From Nonomuraea sp. NBC_00507 (GTDB lineage Bacteria; Actinomycetota; Actinomycetes; Streptosporangiales; Streptosporangiaceae), in assembly GCF_036013525.1 (NCBI RefSeq), contig NZ_CP107853.1, positions 2,790,001-2,854,000 on the forward strand: 64,000 nucleotides of DNA. Direction: 5' to 3'. This document shows, piece by piece, positions 23,564 through 32,167 of this stretch. Under the pieces are notes generated by a model. It searched no databases and was not told the DNA's origin. It was given only the letters and a program-made list of their open reading frames with translations. Numbering within the stretch: the stretch's first letter is position 1; every line of letters begins with the position of its first letter. The translations under genes and the position numbers were made by a program.

Positions 23564-24034
23564 ATGACGAGTGTTTCCCCGGACTACACGCATGTGCGCA
23601 AGCGGCTTTCGGCGGGCGAAGGCATCGGGCTGCCCGGCGTTCGCTTCAAGTGGTACGACCTGCACCGGGAGGACCGCGAGATCGGCGACGACGTACGGAA
23701 GGAGGCACGCGAGTTCCTCCGGGCAGAGATCGGCGGGATCAGTCCCAAGGGCGAGCTCGGCTTCGTCATCCTGCACCGCGTCGGGGACGCTTATCTTCTG
23801 CTCGTATGCACGTGGCTGAACGACAACGAACTGTGGGAGACGGCCTACCTCAAGGATGCGGCGGGGTTCGAGCTCATCCCGTTCGGGGAGACGGCCAAGG
23901 GGACCTACTGCGTGTGGGAGATGGGCGCCATCCTGCATGAGCAGCAGGCCTGGATCCGCTACCTGTTCTCCCCTCGCGACGCCGAGGCCGCCCACGCCTA
24001 CCTCGCCGATCGGCACCCCGGCGGCCTGATCTGA
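23564..24034 (+). CDS. conserved protein of unknown function
   Basis: I do not recognise this 156-residue protein by family name. It has no signal peptide or membrane segment. Notable segments are VRFKWYDLHREDREIGDDVR near the start, then ELGFVILHRVGDAYLLLVCT and a Trp-rich WLNDNELWETAYLKD. It ends with YLFSPRDAEAAHAYLADRHP. The alternating strand-helix pattern suggests a small alpha/beta fold. It looks like a real gene because its codon use and mixed core are typical, and it starts right after an untranslated gap. It converges with the LysR gene. Confidence 0.7.
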   Translation: MTSVSPDYTHVRKRLSAGEGIGLPGVRFKWYDLHREDREIGDDVRKEAREFLRAEIGGISPKGELGFVILHRVGDAYLLLVCTWLNDNELWETAYLKDAAGFELIPFGETAKGTYCVWEMGAILHEQQAWIRYLFSPRDAEAAHAYLADRHPGGLI

Positions 24035-24086
24035 CGTTCGTCGTTGATGCGACTTGATCCGTGCCGCTCTCTGGACGGCTGAGACG

Positions 24087-25004
24087 CTATCGCAGTCTGT
24101 GCCGGAGCTGGGCGGACAGTCCGGCTGAGGCGTCGCGGAGTGCTTCGGTGAAGGTCCGCCGGAGGTGTTCGTCGGGGGCGTCGGAGCGTTGTGCGATCGC
24201 TGTGGGTCGCACTGCGGCGGGGTGATCGATGCGTACGAGGGCGATGTTCAGGGGAAGCGCCGGTGCGGCGAGTCCGGGGACCACGGTGACGCCGAGCCCG
24301 GCGGCGACGAGACCGAGCTTGGCGACCCAGTCGCGCGCGACGAAGGCGATGTCGGGCTGCCAGGAGGCGTCGCTCCACGTACCCAGGAGTGTTGTGCCGG
24401 GCTCGGTGCTTGCGGTGATCCACCGTTCGTCGCGGAGCATCGCGGTTGTGACGCTTGCCCGGCCGGCGAGGGCATGGTCGGGCGGGACCGCGAGGAGCAG
24501 GGGGTCGTCCATGAGGGGGATCACCTCGACGTCCTCCGGTGCGTCCTGGGGCCGGGTCACCACCGCCAGGTCCAGGCGTCCGCGCGCGACAGCGGTCAGC
24601 AGGCGAGGACTCAGCCCCTCGCGCAACGGCAGCTGTGCGTGGGGTTCCTGCACGGCGAGAGCAGCGATCGCTCGGGGGACCAAGGCCGCCATGGCGGTGG
24701 AGAAGGCTCCGACGCGCAATCGGCCGGGCGGCCGCGCGTCGAGGTCGTGGAGCTCCTGGCGGGCGGCGTCGAGTTCGCCGAGGACCGTTTCGGCATGTCG
24801 GAGGACGACTCGGCCGGCTGCGGTCGGCTGCACGCCGCGCGCATGGCGTTCGAACAGGGCCCGGCCGGCTGCCTGTTCCATGAGCGCGATCTGGCGGGAG
24901 ACGGCGGACTGCGTGTAGCCCAGACGCTCGGCCGCCGTCGAGAACGAGCCGTGGCGGGCCGCTTCGCGGACCACGCGCAGGCCGACGATCGTGAACTCAC
25001 TCAT
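24087..25004 (-). CDS. LysR family transcriptional regulator
   Basis: This 305-residue regulator begins with the LysR HTH: LRVVREAARHGSFSTAAERL and GYTQSAVSRQIALMEQAAGR (about residues 8-48), then LFERHARGVQPTAAG. The C-terminal periplasmic-binding-like domain senses a ligand and includes GLGVTVVPGLAAPALPL. It diverges from the SnoaL-like gene at 25077. Four CATGCGA half-sites lie over the gap, including one that overlaps the LysR start codon. That arrangement fits autorepression plus activation of the divergent gene. Confidence 0.93.
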   Translation of the reverse strand: MSEFTIVGLRVVREAARHGSFSTAAERLGYTQSAVSRQIALMEQAAGRALFERHARGVQPTAAGRVVLRHAETVLGELDAARQELHDLDARPPGRLRVGAFSTAMAALVPRAIAALAVQEPHAQLPLREGLSPRLLTAVARGRLDLAVVTRPQDAPEDVEVIPLMDDPLLLAVPPDHALAGRASVTTAMLRDERWITASTEPGTTLLGTWSDASWQPDIAFVARDWVAKLGLVAAGLGVTVVPGLAAPALPLNIALVRIDHPAAVRPTAIAQRSDAPDEHLRRTFTEALRDASAGLSAQLRHRLR

Positions 25005-25079
25005 GCGAAATATTCATATCAGACATGCGAGACTCTCGTTTGTCGCATGACTGGTGTCCTGGTTAGCCTCATTCGCATG
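25002..25079. promoter_or_regulatory. LysR-type operator array of four CATGCGA half-sites
   Basis: CATGCGA is at 25002-25008 and 25024-25030. Its reverse complement TCGCATG is at 25043-25049 and 25073-25079. The inner pair makes a 7-bp inverted repeat spaced by 12 bases, the usual LysR recognition-site geometry. The outer copies overlap the start codons of both divergent genes. Confidence 0.75.
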
Positions 25080-25481
25080 GGTGCCGCAGAGAACAAGAGG
25101 CTTCTTCAGGACGTCTTCGACCAGATGGCGCAGGGAAACACGCGTGCGATGAGCGAGGTGATGGCCGATGATTTTCGGTGGGTGTTTCCGGGGCGCTGGT
25201 CATGGTCGGGAAGCTGGGGACCGAGGCAGGTGGCCCTGAACGGGTTGCTGCGACCGCTCATGGCGCAGCTCACCGATTATCGCAGCGAGGCGGACCTCAT
25301 TCTCGCCGAAGGCGACCGCGTCGTGGTCCAAGCCCGCGGATATGCCACCACCAAGCGTGGGGAGCCGTACCACCAGACTTACTGCTACATCTTTCGAGTC
25401 GTCGACGGGCAAATCACCGAAGTGGTCGAGCACTGCGACACGGCCCTGGTCGAACGGGTCCTCGACCGGCCAAACCGATAA
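25077..25481 (+). CDS. SnoaL-like / NTF2-fold protein
   Basis: This 134-residue protein has the length and cone-shaped alpha+beta plan of SnoaL-like proteins. The N-terminal helix AENKRLLQDVFDQMAQGNTR is followed by SEVMADDFRWVFPG and the curved sheet VQARGYATTKRGEPYHQTYC, YIFRVVDGQITEVVEHCDTA. The family includes polyketide cyclases, dehydratases and isomerases, but many are uncharacterised. ATG 25077 is preferred; 25047 is possible. It is the probable target of the divergent LysR. Confidence 0.85.
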   Translation: MGAAENKRLLQDVFDQMAQGNTRAMSEVMADDFRWVFPGRWSWSGSWGPRQVALNGLLRPLMAQLTDYRSEADLILAEGDRVVVQARGYATTKRGEPYHQTYCYIFRVVDGQITEVVEHCDTALVERVLDRPNR

Positions 25482-25622
25482 GTGACTCAATCCATGTCCA
25501 GATACGGTCATGCACGGTGGACATGAGTGATCCGTCGTGGGTGCGTTGCCGCGGAATCGCCAGTGGAGCGGGCGTCGAACGCAACCGGGGCGACGGGGAG
25601 ATCCAGACGGCCTGGCCGCGGC

Positions 25623-26525
25623 CTAGTTGACCGCCGGGTTGACCTCGTTGAAGGATTTGCCCACGGCGATGTTGTCGTGGAAGATCGTACGGCTGTCGAC
25701 GTCGGTCGGTCCGTTGTTCCACGCAGGCTTGTAGAGGCCCCATTTCAGGTAGCCGCTGGTGGACTCGTCGTCGTTGAACGTGTTGGGGCCGGTGGTGCTC
25801 AAGACCTTGTGCCACCCAGGATTCTTGTGGGTCTGATACCAGGCGTCGATTTGGCCTTGGCTGCCGTAGCTCCATTCGTACCTGAAGACGAAGTCGTGCC
25901 ACTGGCCCGGTTTCACATCGGCGAGGTCGAAGCTGGTCTTGCGGACGGAATCCGGCGTGGAGCAGGCCGTGCTGTCGGAGTTGACGCGCAACCGCCACTT
26001 TCCTGTGGGCTGCACGCTGAGGAACGCGCTGGGAAACTTGTCGGATTCGCACTTGTCGCGCCAGGCTTTCCACTGGAACACGATGTCTTCTCTTGAATCG
26101 CGCTGCCAGGTGCTCGCCAGATAGATGCTGAACCCATAGTAGACGGTGTCGCCAGATCTGAAATGGCTGGCATCGATGTCCATCGTGTGGCTTTCCGCCC
26201 TGGTGCCGCCGGCAACCATATGATCGCCGTACTTCAGATAGGAGCGGACCGCGTACTTCCCGGTCCTCGGCAGATCATCGACCTGGATCGAGGGACGGCT
26301 GCAACATTCGTTGAATCCCAGTTCCGGGTTGCCGGAGGACCTCGACCCGTCCTCATAGCCGAACCGAAGAACGGCGGCGAATTTACCCCCCGCGGCTGCT
26401 GAGACATTCGCGGGGGTCGACGCTGAGGCATCCGCGGTCGCGAGGCTGGTGACGGGGAGGGCAAGCAATGCAGCAGCGAGGACTTTGCGGAAGTCCGGGA
26501 AGGTCGAGTTGGCGACGGAAGTCAT
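25623..26525 (-). CDS. secreted heparin lyase I-like polysaccharide lyase
   Basis: This 300-residue protein has a signal peptide (FRKVLAAALLALPVTSLA, ADASAS). The mature jelly-roll shows segments typical of the heparin-lyase-I-like superfamily (Pfam polysaccharide lyase 14-type). These are SYLKYGDHMVAGGTRAESHT, DIVFQWKAWRDKCESD and the paired sheet WRLRVNSDSTACST with GQWHDFVFRYEWSYGSQGQI and DAWYQTHKNPGWHKVL. TDVDSRTIFHDNIAVGKSFN closes the fold. Such enzymes cleave uronic-acid-containing polysaccharides by beta-elimination, and alginate or glucuronan is as likely as heparin. It belongs with the GH6 and GH12 genes as plant-biomass tools. Confidence 0.75.
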   Translation of the reverse strand: MTSVANSTFPDFRKVLAAALLALPVTSLATADASASTPANVSAAAGGKFAAVLRFGYEDGSRSSGNPELGFNECCSRPSIQVDDLPRTGKYAVRSYLKYGDHMVAGGTRAESHTMDIDASHFRSGDTVYYGFSIYLASTWQRDSREDIVFQWKAWRDKCESDKFPSAFLSVQPTGKWRLRVNSDSTACSTPDSVRKTSFDLADVKPGQWHDFVFRYEWSYGSQGQIDAWYQTHKNPGWHKVLSTTGPNTFNDDESTSGYLKWGLYKPAWNNGPTDVDSRTIFHDNIAVGKSFNEVNPAVN

Positions 26526-26704
26526 CACCGCAGAGATCTTTCCATCAACGGGAGAAAGGACCAACTGATTGCCGCGGTGAGGAGCGTCAAACATACCCGC
26601 TCTATACCGACGCTCCCTAGAGTCATGCTCTGGGCCGCTCCGCGCCTTCGACGGCGCACGGTTGATTCGGCAACCAGCACGTCGGGCTGGGCCAGCACCC
26701 GTGA

Positions 26705-26990
26705 GGTCGGTTTCGGGTATCTACGCCGCCACCGAATGACTACGTGCACGCGCTTGAGGTCCGTGGCGCCGGACGGTTGCTGTTCGTCGCTGGGACGATG
26801 GGCCTGGACCCCGAGGGGAATCCCGCGGCAACCTTGATGAGCAGCTCGAACTCATCTGGGCGAACCTCCGTACGATTCTTGCCTCCGCGGGTATGACGGT
26901 CGACAACATTATGAGGCTCACGAGTTACCTGCGAGATGCCGCCTACGCCGAGGCGAACGCGAAGGCTCGCGTAGCGGCTCACGCGTGCAC
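26705..26990 (+). pseudogene. RidA/YjgF family gene, frameshifted
   Basis: Frame one reads NDYVHALEVRGAGRLLFVAG followed by TMGLDPEGNPAATL. After a shift near 26835 the reading goes on as LDEQLELIWANLRTILASAG, MTVDNIMRLTSYLRDAAYAE. Together they match RidA proteins (enamine/imine deaminase), including the YSHA-like start, the LLFVAG strand and the NIxxxL/V-N helix. The catalytic Arg-containing C-terminus (VGR/VP-R) is missing because the reading ends at a neighbouring fragment. No start codon is present upstream. Confidence 0.85.
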
Positions 26991-27270
26991 GCCGGCGTCG
27001 CCGATCAGCTCGCCACTGTGCCCCCATGCCTCCGCGCCGTAGGGCAGCGGATATTCCTGAAGGCCGAGCCCGTAGCCGAAGCCCGCATCGGTCGCCTGGA
27101 CCGTGCGCATGGCGGCAAGCGAGGAACTGCTCAGGATTCGCCCGCCGGCCAGCGCGGCCAGGAAACGGTTGAGGTCGCGGCCGGTCGAGATCATCTCACC
27201 CGCCGCCCAGTCGAGTGAGGGGTTCATGCGGGTGGCGGCCGACGCAGGCAGGATCGGCAGGTCACCGCTA
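26991..27270 (-). pseudogene. serine hydrolase (class C beta-lactamase-like) C-terminal fragment
   Basis: The frame reads MNPSLDWAAGEMISTGRDLN, RFLAALAGGRILSSSSLAAM and GFGYGLGLQEYPLPYGAEAW followed by GHSGELIGDAG. This is the middle-to-late part of a DD-peptidase/beta-lactamase family protein. It includes the A-x-G-x-x-ST and the GHSGELxG motif that replaces the HTG/KTG. The SxxK and YxN motifs are missing, and both ends are broken off. It abuts the RidA remnant head-to-head, so a deletion probably joined two gene pieces here. Confidence 0.75.
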
Positions 27271-28761
27271 CCGCCGGCGGGATTCACGCAGGCTGGGGGG
27301 AGGGCCCGCCCAGGTGGTCAGTGCGGCTTGGAGCGCGGCCTCGGCGTCCGGCTTGTCTGTTGCCCAGCAGAAGTAGCCGTCGGGGCGGACGAGGGCGGTG
27401 GTGCGGCGGTCGCCGGTCCAGTGGGCGCGTACGACCTGGTCGGGAATGGGCGCGTCCGCGTGCTGCCCGGCGGGAGTGATCAGCACGAACCTGCCGCCGC
27501 GCTGCAGCTCGTTCAGCCGTCCTTCCGCCAGCCGCAGGTCGGGGGCGCGTCGTCCGGTGAGCTTGTGCGTGCCGCGCGGGGCTTTGTAGGCGATGCCGAT
27601 GCCGGAGATCATGGAGGCTGCCTTGTCGGCGAGCGGGCGGACGTTGCTGAGGATGGTTCCGGCGGTGGCGCGGAGCAGCCGGGCGGCATACCCGTGCAGC
27701 AGTGCTGCGCGTACCAGCATTCCGCTCATCCGTAGCACGATCTTGCCGATGGCGTGCCGTTCGGTTTGGTAGGTGTCCAGGAGGTGGTCGTCTGCTCCGT
27801 CGCGGAGCACGGCCACGAGTTTCCAGCTGAGGTTGGCGGCGTCTTGCAGGCCGGTGTTCATGCCCATGGCGCCTGCCGGGGAATGCACGTGCGCGGCGTC
27901 GCCGGCCAGGAAGACCCGGCCGACGCGGTAGGCGGGCGCCTGCCGTTCGTCGCTGTGGAAGCGAGACTTCCAGCGGACTTCGGTGATGCGGTAGTCGGTG
28001 CCGAAGTTGAGCCTCAGCAGTTCCTTGATCTCTTCGACGTCCAGTGGCGCGTCGTCGGGCAGCTGGTGGTGCCGGTTCCATCCGGTGAGCCGGTGGAAGC
28101 CGTCGCCCATTTCGGTGAGCAACGCGAACCCGTCGGGGACGGCGTTCACCGTGAACGGCCGATCCGGCGCCTGCTCGAGCTTGAGGTCGGCCAGGATCAG
28201 CGAGCTCAGAATGGACTTGCCGGGGAAGGGCAGACCGATCGCCTGCCGGATGGAGCTGTGCACGCCGTCCGTCCCGACGAGGTAGGAGGCGTGGTAGGTG
28301 GTGGACGGGCCGTTCGGATCCGCGTCCTTGCCGGGGACCGCGCGGGCCGTGACACCGTTCGGGTCCTGCTCCAAGCCGACGACCTTGGTGTCGTAGGCGA
28401 AGGTGACGCCGGCCGCGCGGGCTCGCCGTTCCAGCACCCGCTCGACCTCGTACTGCGGGATGAACAGGACGAACGGGTAGCGGCTGGGGAGGCGGGAGGG
28501 GTCGAGCTGACCCCGCTCGAACAGCTGCAGCCGGTTGATGGGGTGCCCGAGCTTGACGACCTCGTCCGCGATCCCGCGGACGTCGAACTGCTCCAGCACG
28601 CGGGCGTGGACGACCAAGGCCCGGGACAGGTTGCTGATCTTGTGGGAGCGGGCCTCGAGGAGGGTGACGGACAGGCCTGCTTCGGCGAGGTCGCCGGCGA
28701 GCAGCAGCCCGGTCGGGCCTGCGCCCACGACCAGCACATCGGTGGTGTTTTCGGCGAACAT
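27268..28761 (-). CDS. FAD-dependent aromatic-type monooxygenase (PheA/TfdB/PHBH-like)
   Basis: This 497-residue flavoprotein hydroxylase starts DVLVVGAGPTGLLLAGDLAE (GxGxxG, about residues 7-26). The DG motif is YLVGTDGVHSSIRQAIG and the GD motif is RVFLAGDAAHVHSPAGAMGM near residue 290. NTGLQDAANLSWKL follows, as in class A flavin monooxygenases. The C-terminal thioredoxin-like domain ends with RPDGYFCWATDKP. Such enzymes hydroxylate phenols or polyketides with NAD(P)H and O2. It is 15 bp downstream of the TrmO-like gene and co-directional, so they may share a transcript. Confidence 0.92.
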   Translation of the reverse strand: MFAENTTDVLVVGAGPTGLLLAGDLAEAGLSVTLLEARSHKISNLSRALVVHARVLEQFDVRGIADEVVKLGHPINRLQLFERGQLDPSRLPSRYPFVLFIPQYEVERVLERRARAAGVTFAYDTKVVGLEQDPNGVTARAVPGKDADPNGPSTTYHASYLVGTDGVHSSIRQAIGLPFPGKSILSSLILADLKLEQAPDRPFTVNAVPDGFALLTEMGDGFHRLTGWNRHHQLPDDAPLDVEEIKELLRLNFGTDYRITEVRWKSRFHSDERQAPAYRVGRVFLAGDAAHVHSPAGAMGMNTGLQDAANLSWKLVAVLRDGADDHLLDTYQTERHAIGKIVLRMSGMLVRAALLHGYAARLLRATAGTILSNVRPLADKAASMISGIGIAYKAPRGTHKLTGRRAPDLRLAEGRLNELQRGGRFVLITPAGQHADAPIPDQVVRAHWTGDRRTTALVRPDGYFCWATDKPDAEAALQAALTTWAGPPPSLRESRRR

Positions 28762-28776
28762 ATGGGGCCCCTTGTC

Positions 28777-29241
28777 TCAGTAGTAGTCGCGCATCAACTC
28801 GGTCGCCCAAGCCGGCTGCACGACCTCGCCCTGCGGGCCGAACTCGGCCATGTACGGCTTGAGGTCGAGGACCGGGCTGCCGTCGATGGCGTCCAGGCCG
28901 CGTACGCGCACGTCGAGGCCGTCGACGGCGAGCAACTGGCAGCGGGAGACGCCCAGCCTGTTCGGGCGGTTCTTGGCTCGCTGCGCGAAGATTCCCACCC
29001 GCGGCCACTCCGGATTGCCCCTGGGGCGCCGGGCCGAGGTGTGCACCGAAGCCGGCTCCACGAGGTGAAAGAGGAACACCACCTCCAGGTGCGAGAACGC
29101 GGCGAGCCCGGCGAGGGCGTCAGGCTTGAAGCGGGTCTCGTCGAGCCGGATCAACGCCTCGACGGTGTTCCAGTCGTCGTCGAACGCCTCGCTCCGCCCG
29201 CCGACGACGGTTCCCACCGGCTGTGTCTCCACGATCTCCAT
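28777..29241 (-). CDS. TrmO/TsaA-like SAM-dependent methyltransferase
   Basis: This 154-residue protein has the TsaA/VirR-like SAM-binding beta-barrel fold of TrmO enzymes, which methylate t6A37 in tRNA. Supporting segments are VEALIRLDETRFKPDALAGL, HLEVVFLFHLVE, RRPRGNPEWPRVGIFAQRAK and NRPNRLGVSRCQLL. The family motif R-x-NR-P-N-x-(I/L)G is clear. The C-terminal domain of canonical TrmO is missing, which is common in short actinobacterial homologues. The ancestral fold is well supported; the substrate could be a small molecule instead of tRNA. Confidence 0.78.
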   Translation of the reverse strand: MEIVETQPVGTVVGGRSEAFDDDWNTVEALIRLDETRFKPDALAGLAAFSHLEVVFLFHLVEPASVHTSARRPRGNPEWPRVGIFAQRAKNRPNRLGVSRCQLLAVDGLDVRVRGLDAIDGSPVLDLKPYMAEFGPQGEVVQPAWATELMRDYY

Positions 29242-29339
29242 ACGACCGACCGTACGAGAGGGCAGCCGCTGCCGAATAGGTCACGATGACTGAAGTCGCA
29301 CGCAGACCTGGGGAGCCGGTTAGGTAAGGTCGGGGCATC

Positions 29340-32084
29340 ATGATCGGCCGGAATGCGGAGATCGCCTTTCTTCAGAGGATGATCGCTGAGGCCGGCAGCG
29401 GCCGGGGCGGTGCTGTTGTCGTGCGGGGAGAGGCGGGCATCGGCAAATCGGCGCTGCTGGAGGAGGCCGCGCGTACGGCCGGAGATGATCTGCTGGTGCT
29501 GCGGATCACCGGCGTCGAGGCCGAGGCGGAGCTGCCCTTCGCAGCCCTGCATCTGCTCCTGAGAGCGGTGCGGCACCTCGTCCCGGCACTTCCCGCAGCG
29601 CAAAGGGAAGCGCTGCGCGGTGCGTTCGGCGAAGGTGAGGGTGAGGGCGAGGGCGAGGGCGGCGGGCCTGATCGTTTCCTGGTCGGTCTCGCGGTCCTGA
29701 CCCTGCTCGCCGACCTCGCCGCCGACCGTCCGCTGCTGTGTCTCGTCGACGACGCGCAGTGGGTGGACCGTGCGTCGGTGGACGCGCTGGCGTTCGCGGC
29801 GCGCAGGCTGGGGGCCGAGCGGATTGCCATGATCTTGGCCGCTCGGGAGTCCTCCGTTCCCGGCATCCCCGAGCTGGAGCTCGCCGGGCTGGACCGGGAG
29901 GACTGCGAGGCGCTCCTCGCAGACGCGGCGGCCGATCTGGTGCCGGAGGTCCGGGACCGCCTGATCGAGGAGGCCGAGGGGAATCCCCTGGCTCTCCTGG
30001 AGTTCGCCGGGTCGCTCACGCCTGGGCAGCGTGCGGGGCAGCTCAGCCCGCTGCCTTTGGAACCGCCGCGGCTTCCCCTGGCCGGGCGGCTCGAGCAGTC
30101 CTTTCGCGCCGCGATCCGCCGGCTGCCCGAGCCCGCCCAGCTCCTGCTCCTGATCGCCGCAGCCGAGGACTCCGGCAGCCTGGAGCTCGTGTTGAAGGCG
30201 GCGGAGGGCTTCGGCGTCGGGCTGCCTGACCTGGAACCGGGCGAACGCGCTCAGCTGGTGCAGGTCTCCGAGGGCCGGCTGCGGTTCCGCCACCCCTTGG
30301 TCAAGGCGGCCGCGTACCACGAGGCGCCCGTCGCTCGGCGGGTGGCCGCGCATCGTGCGCTGGCCGGCGCGCTCGACGGTGACGAGCACGCCGACCGCCG
30401 GGCCTGGCATCTGTCCGCGGCCACGGTCGGACCCGATGAGGAGACCTCAACCGTGCTGGCGGCCGCCGGGGAGCGCGCCAGGCGGCGCGGCAGCCATGCC
30501 TCGGCCGCCACCGCGTACGAGCGCGCGGCGCAGCTCACCGTCGATCCGCGGCAACGGGCTCGCCGGCTGATGGCCGCCGCCGAGGCGGCTCTCGGGGCCG
30601 GCCAGCTCGCCCGGGCCGGCGCCGCAGCCGATCGCGGGCGGCGGCTGACCGGCGATGCCGCGGTGCTGGCGCGGCTGGCCGCCGTACGGGCCGCGGTCGA
30701 CGCGGAACATGGCGCTCCGGCCGCGTCCACGCTGATCGAGGCCGCCTCCGGCATCGCCCGTACTGCGCCGGACGAGGCGGCGTCCCTGCTCGCGACCGCC
30801 GCGGGCGACGCCTGGTTCGCCGGCGACCACGACGCCCTCCGGCAGACCGCGGAGCTGCTGGAATCCCTCCGGCCGGGCATCGACCCCCGCCTCGCACCGG
30901 TGGCCGCGGCAGTGCGTGGCATGGAACGGGTGGCCGCCGGCGATCCGGCCGCGGGACTACCGCTCCTGCGCGCCGCCATTCCACCGGGCCGCGTCACCGA
31001 TCCGGTCGTCGGTACGTACGCGGTGTTCAGCGCGCTGATGACCGGCGACGACGACGCGGCTTGTGAGCTGGCCGCCGCGCGCGTCGGCACCTGCCGGGAC
31101 CAGGGCCTGATCGGTGCACTACCGCACGCTCTGCAGCTCCTCACCCAGGCGCGGATCCTGCGCGGACGGCATGCCGAGGCGGCCGAATCAGGCGCGGAGG
31201 CGTGGCAGATCGCGCACGACACCGGGCAGGCGGGACGGCTACGGCACCTGCATGGCATCCTCGCGCGGCTCGCCGCGATCCAAGGCGAGGACGACCGGTG
31301 CCTGCGGCTCGCCCAGCAGGCCGAAGGCGCCGCCCAGGAACGCCACGGATCAGGCTGGGGTGGCTGTGCGCTGACCCTGCTCGACCTCGTGCGAGCCCGA
31401 TACGAGGCGGTGGCCGAGCGGATGGCGCGGGTGCTGGCAGGCCCACTGGGCCACACCGTGATCGTCACCTTCGCCCTACCGGACCATGTCGAGGCCTGTG
31501 CCCGCCTGGGCGTCCCGGAGCGGGCGGTTGAGGCGTTCATCCGGTTCGACGCCTGGGCTGCGGCCAGCGGTCGGCCGTGGGCGACCGCGGTCGCGTACCG
31601 GTGCCGCGCGCTGCTCGCCTCGCGCGAGGAGGCCGAGGCGCAGTACAAGGCGGCGCTCGACTGGCACGCCCGCGGTGGGCGGGTGTTCGAACAGGCCAGG
31701 ACGGAGTTGTTGTACGGCGAATGGCTGCGCCGGGCGCGGCGGCGCTCCGACGCCGGGGTGCAGTTGCGTTCCGCGATGAGCCGCTTCGCGGCGATGAGCG
31801 CCGTGCCCTGGGCCGAGCGGGCCCGTGCGGAGCTGGCCGCGGCCGGCGCCCGCGCCGACCTGCCGGAGCTCGGCGTCGCGCCGAACCCGCTCGCCACACT
31901 CACTCCTCAGGAACTCCAGGTCGTACGGCTTGCCGCGACCGGCGCCACCAACCGGCAGATCGGCGCCCAATTGTTCCTGAGTCCACGGACGGTCGGATCC
32001 CACCTTTACAAGGCGTTCCCGAAGCTGGGCGTCTCCTCGCGCGCCGACCTGTCGGGCATCGATTTCGGCAGTGCCCAACCTTAG
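29340..32084 (+). CDS. LAL-family (large ATP-binding LuxR) transcriptional regulator
   Basis: This 914-residue regulator has an N-terminal AAA ATPase with Walker A GEAGIGKSALLEEA at about residues 25-38 and the Walker B LLCLVDDAQWVDRASVDALA near residue 132-151. Between them lies a Gly-Glu run (EGEGEGEGEGGG) at about residues 99-110, encoded by a GAGGGC microsatellite. A helical TPR-like middle follows. The C-terminal LuxR HTH reads LTPQELQVVRLAATGATNRQ, then IGAQLFLSPRTVGSHLYKAF. LAL proteins are pathway activators, often for secondary metabolism or sugar use. The NmrA-like gene lies 83 bp downstream. Confidence 0.93.
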   Translation: MIGRNAEIAFLQRMIAEAGSGRGGAVVVRGEAGIGKSALLEEAARTAGDDLLVLRITGVEAEAELPFAALHLLLRAVRHLVPALPAAQREALRGAFGEGEGEGEGEGGGPDRFLVGLAVLTLLADLAADRPLLCLVDDAQWVDRASVDALAFAARRLGAERIAMILAARESSVPGIPELELAGLDREDCEALLADAAADLVPEVRDRLIEEAEGNPLALLEFAGSLTPGQRAGQLSPLPLEPPRLPLAGRLEQSFRAAIRRLPEPAQLLLLIAAAEDSGSLELVLKAAEGFGVGLPDLEPGERAQLVQVSEGRLRFRHPLVKAAAYHEAPVARRVAAHRALAGALDGDEHADRRAWHLSAATVGPDEETSTVLAAAGERARRRGSHASAATAYERAAQLTVDPRQRARRLMAAAEAALGAGQLARAGAAADRGRRLTGDAAVLARLAAVRAAVDAEHGAPAASTLIEAASGIARTAPDEAASLLATAAGDAWFAGDHDALRQTAELLESLRPGIDPRLAPVAAAVRGMERVAAGDPAAGLPLLRAAIPPGRVTDPVVGTYAVFSALMTGDDDAACELAAARVGTCRDQGLIGALPHALQLLTQARILRGRHAEAAESGAEAWQIAHDTGQAGRLRHLHGILARLAAIQGEDDRCLRLAQQAEGAAQERHGSGWGGCALTLLDLVRARYEAVAERMARVLAGPLGHTVIVTFALPDHVEACARLGVPERAVEAFIRFDAWAAASGRPWATAVAYRCRALLASREEAEAQYKAALDWHARGGRVFEQARTELLYGEWLRRARRRSDAGVQLRSAMSRFAAMSAVPWAERARAELAAAGARADLPELGVAPNPLATLTPQELQVVRLAATGATNRQIGAQLFLSPRTVGSHLYKAFPKLGVSSRADLSGIDFGSAQP

Positions 32085-32167
32085 GAGCGCCGTGGACCGG
32101 GGCATCGCGCATCGCGGCCGCGTTGATCTACCCTTGCGGTCGGGTTCGTTGCGGCACGGAGGTTCGT

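Noticed and set aside
25494..25525. ATGTCCA...TGGACAT inverted repeat after the SnoaL-like gene
   Set aside because: The loop is long (about 18 bases) and the stem short; too weak for a terminator or operator call.
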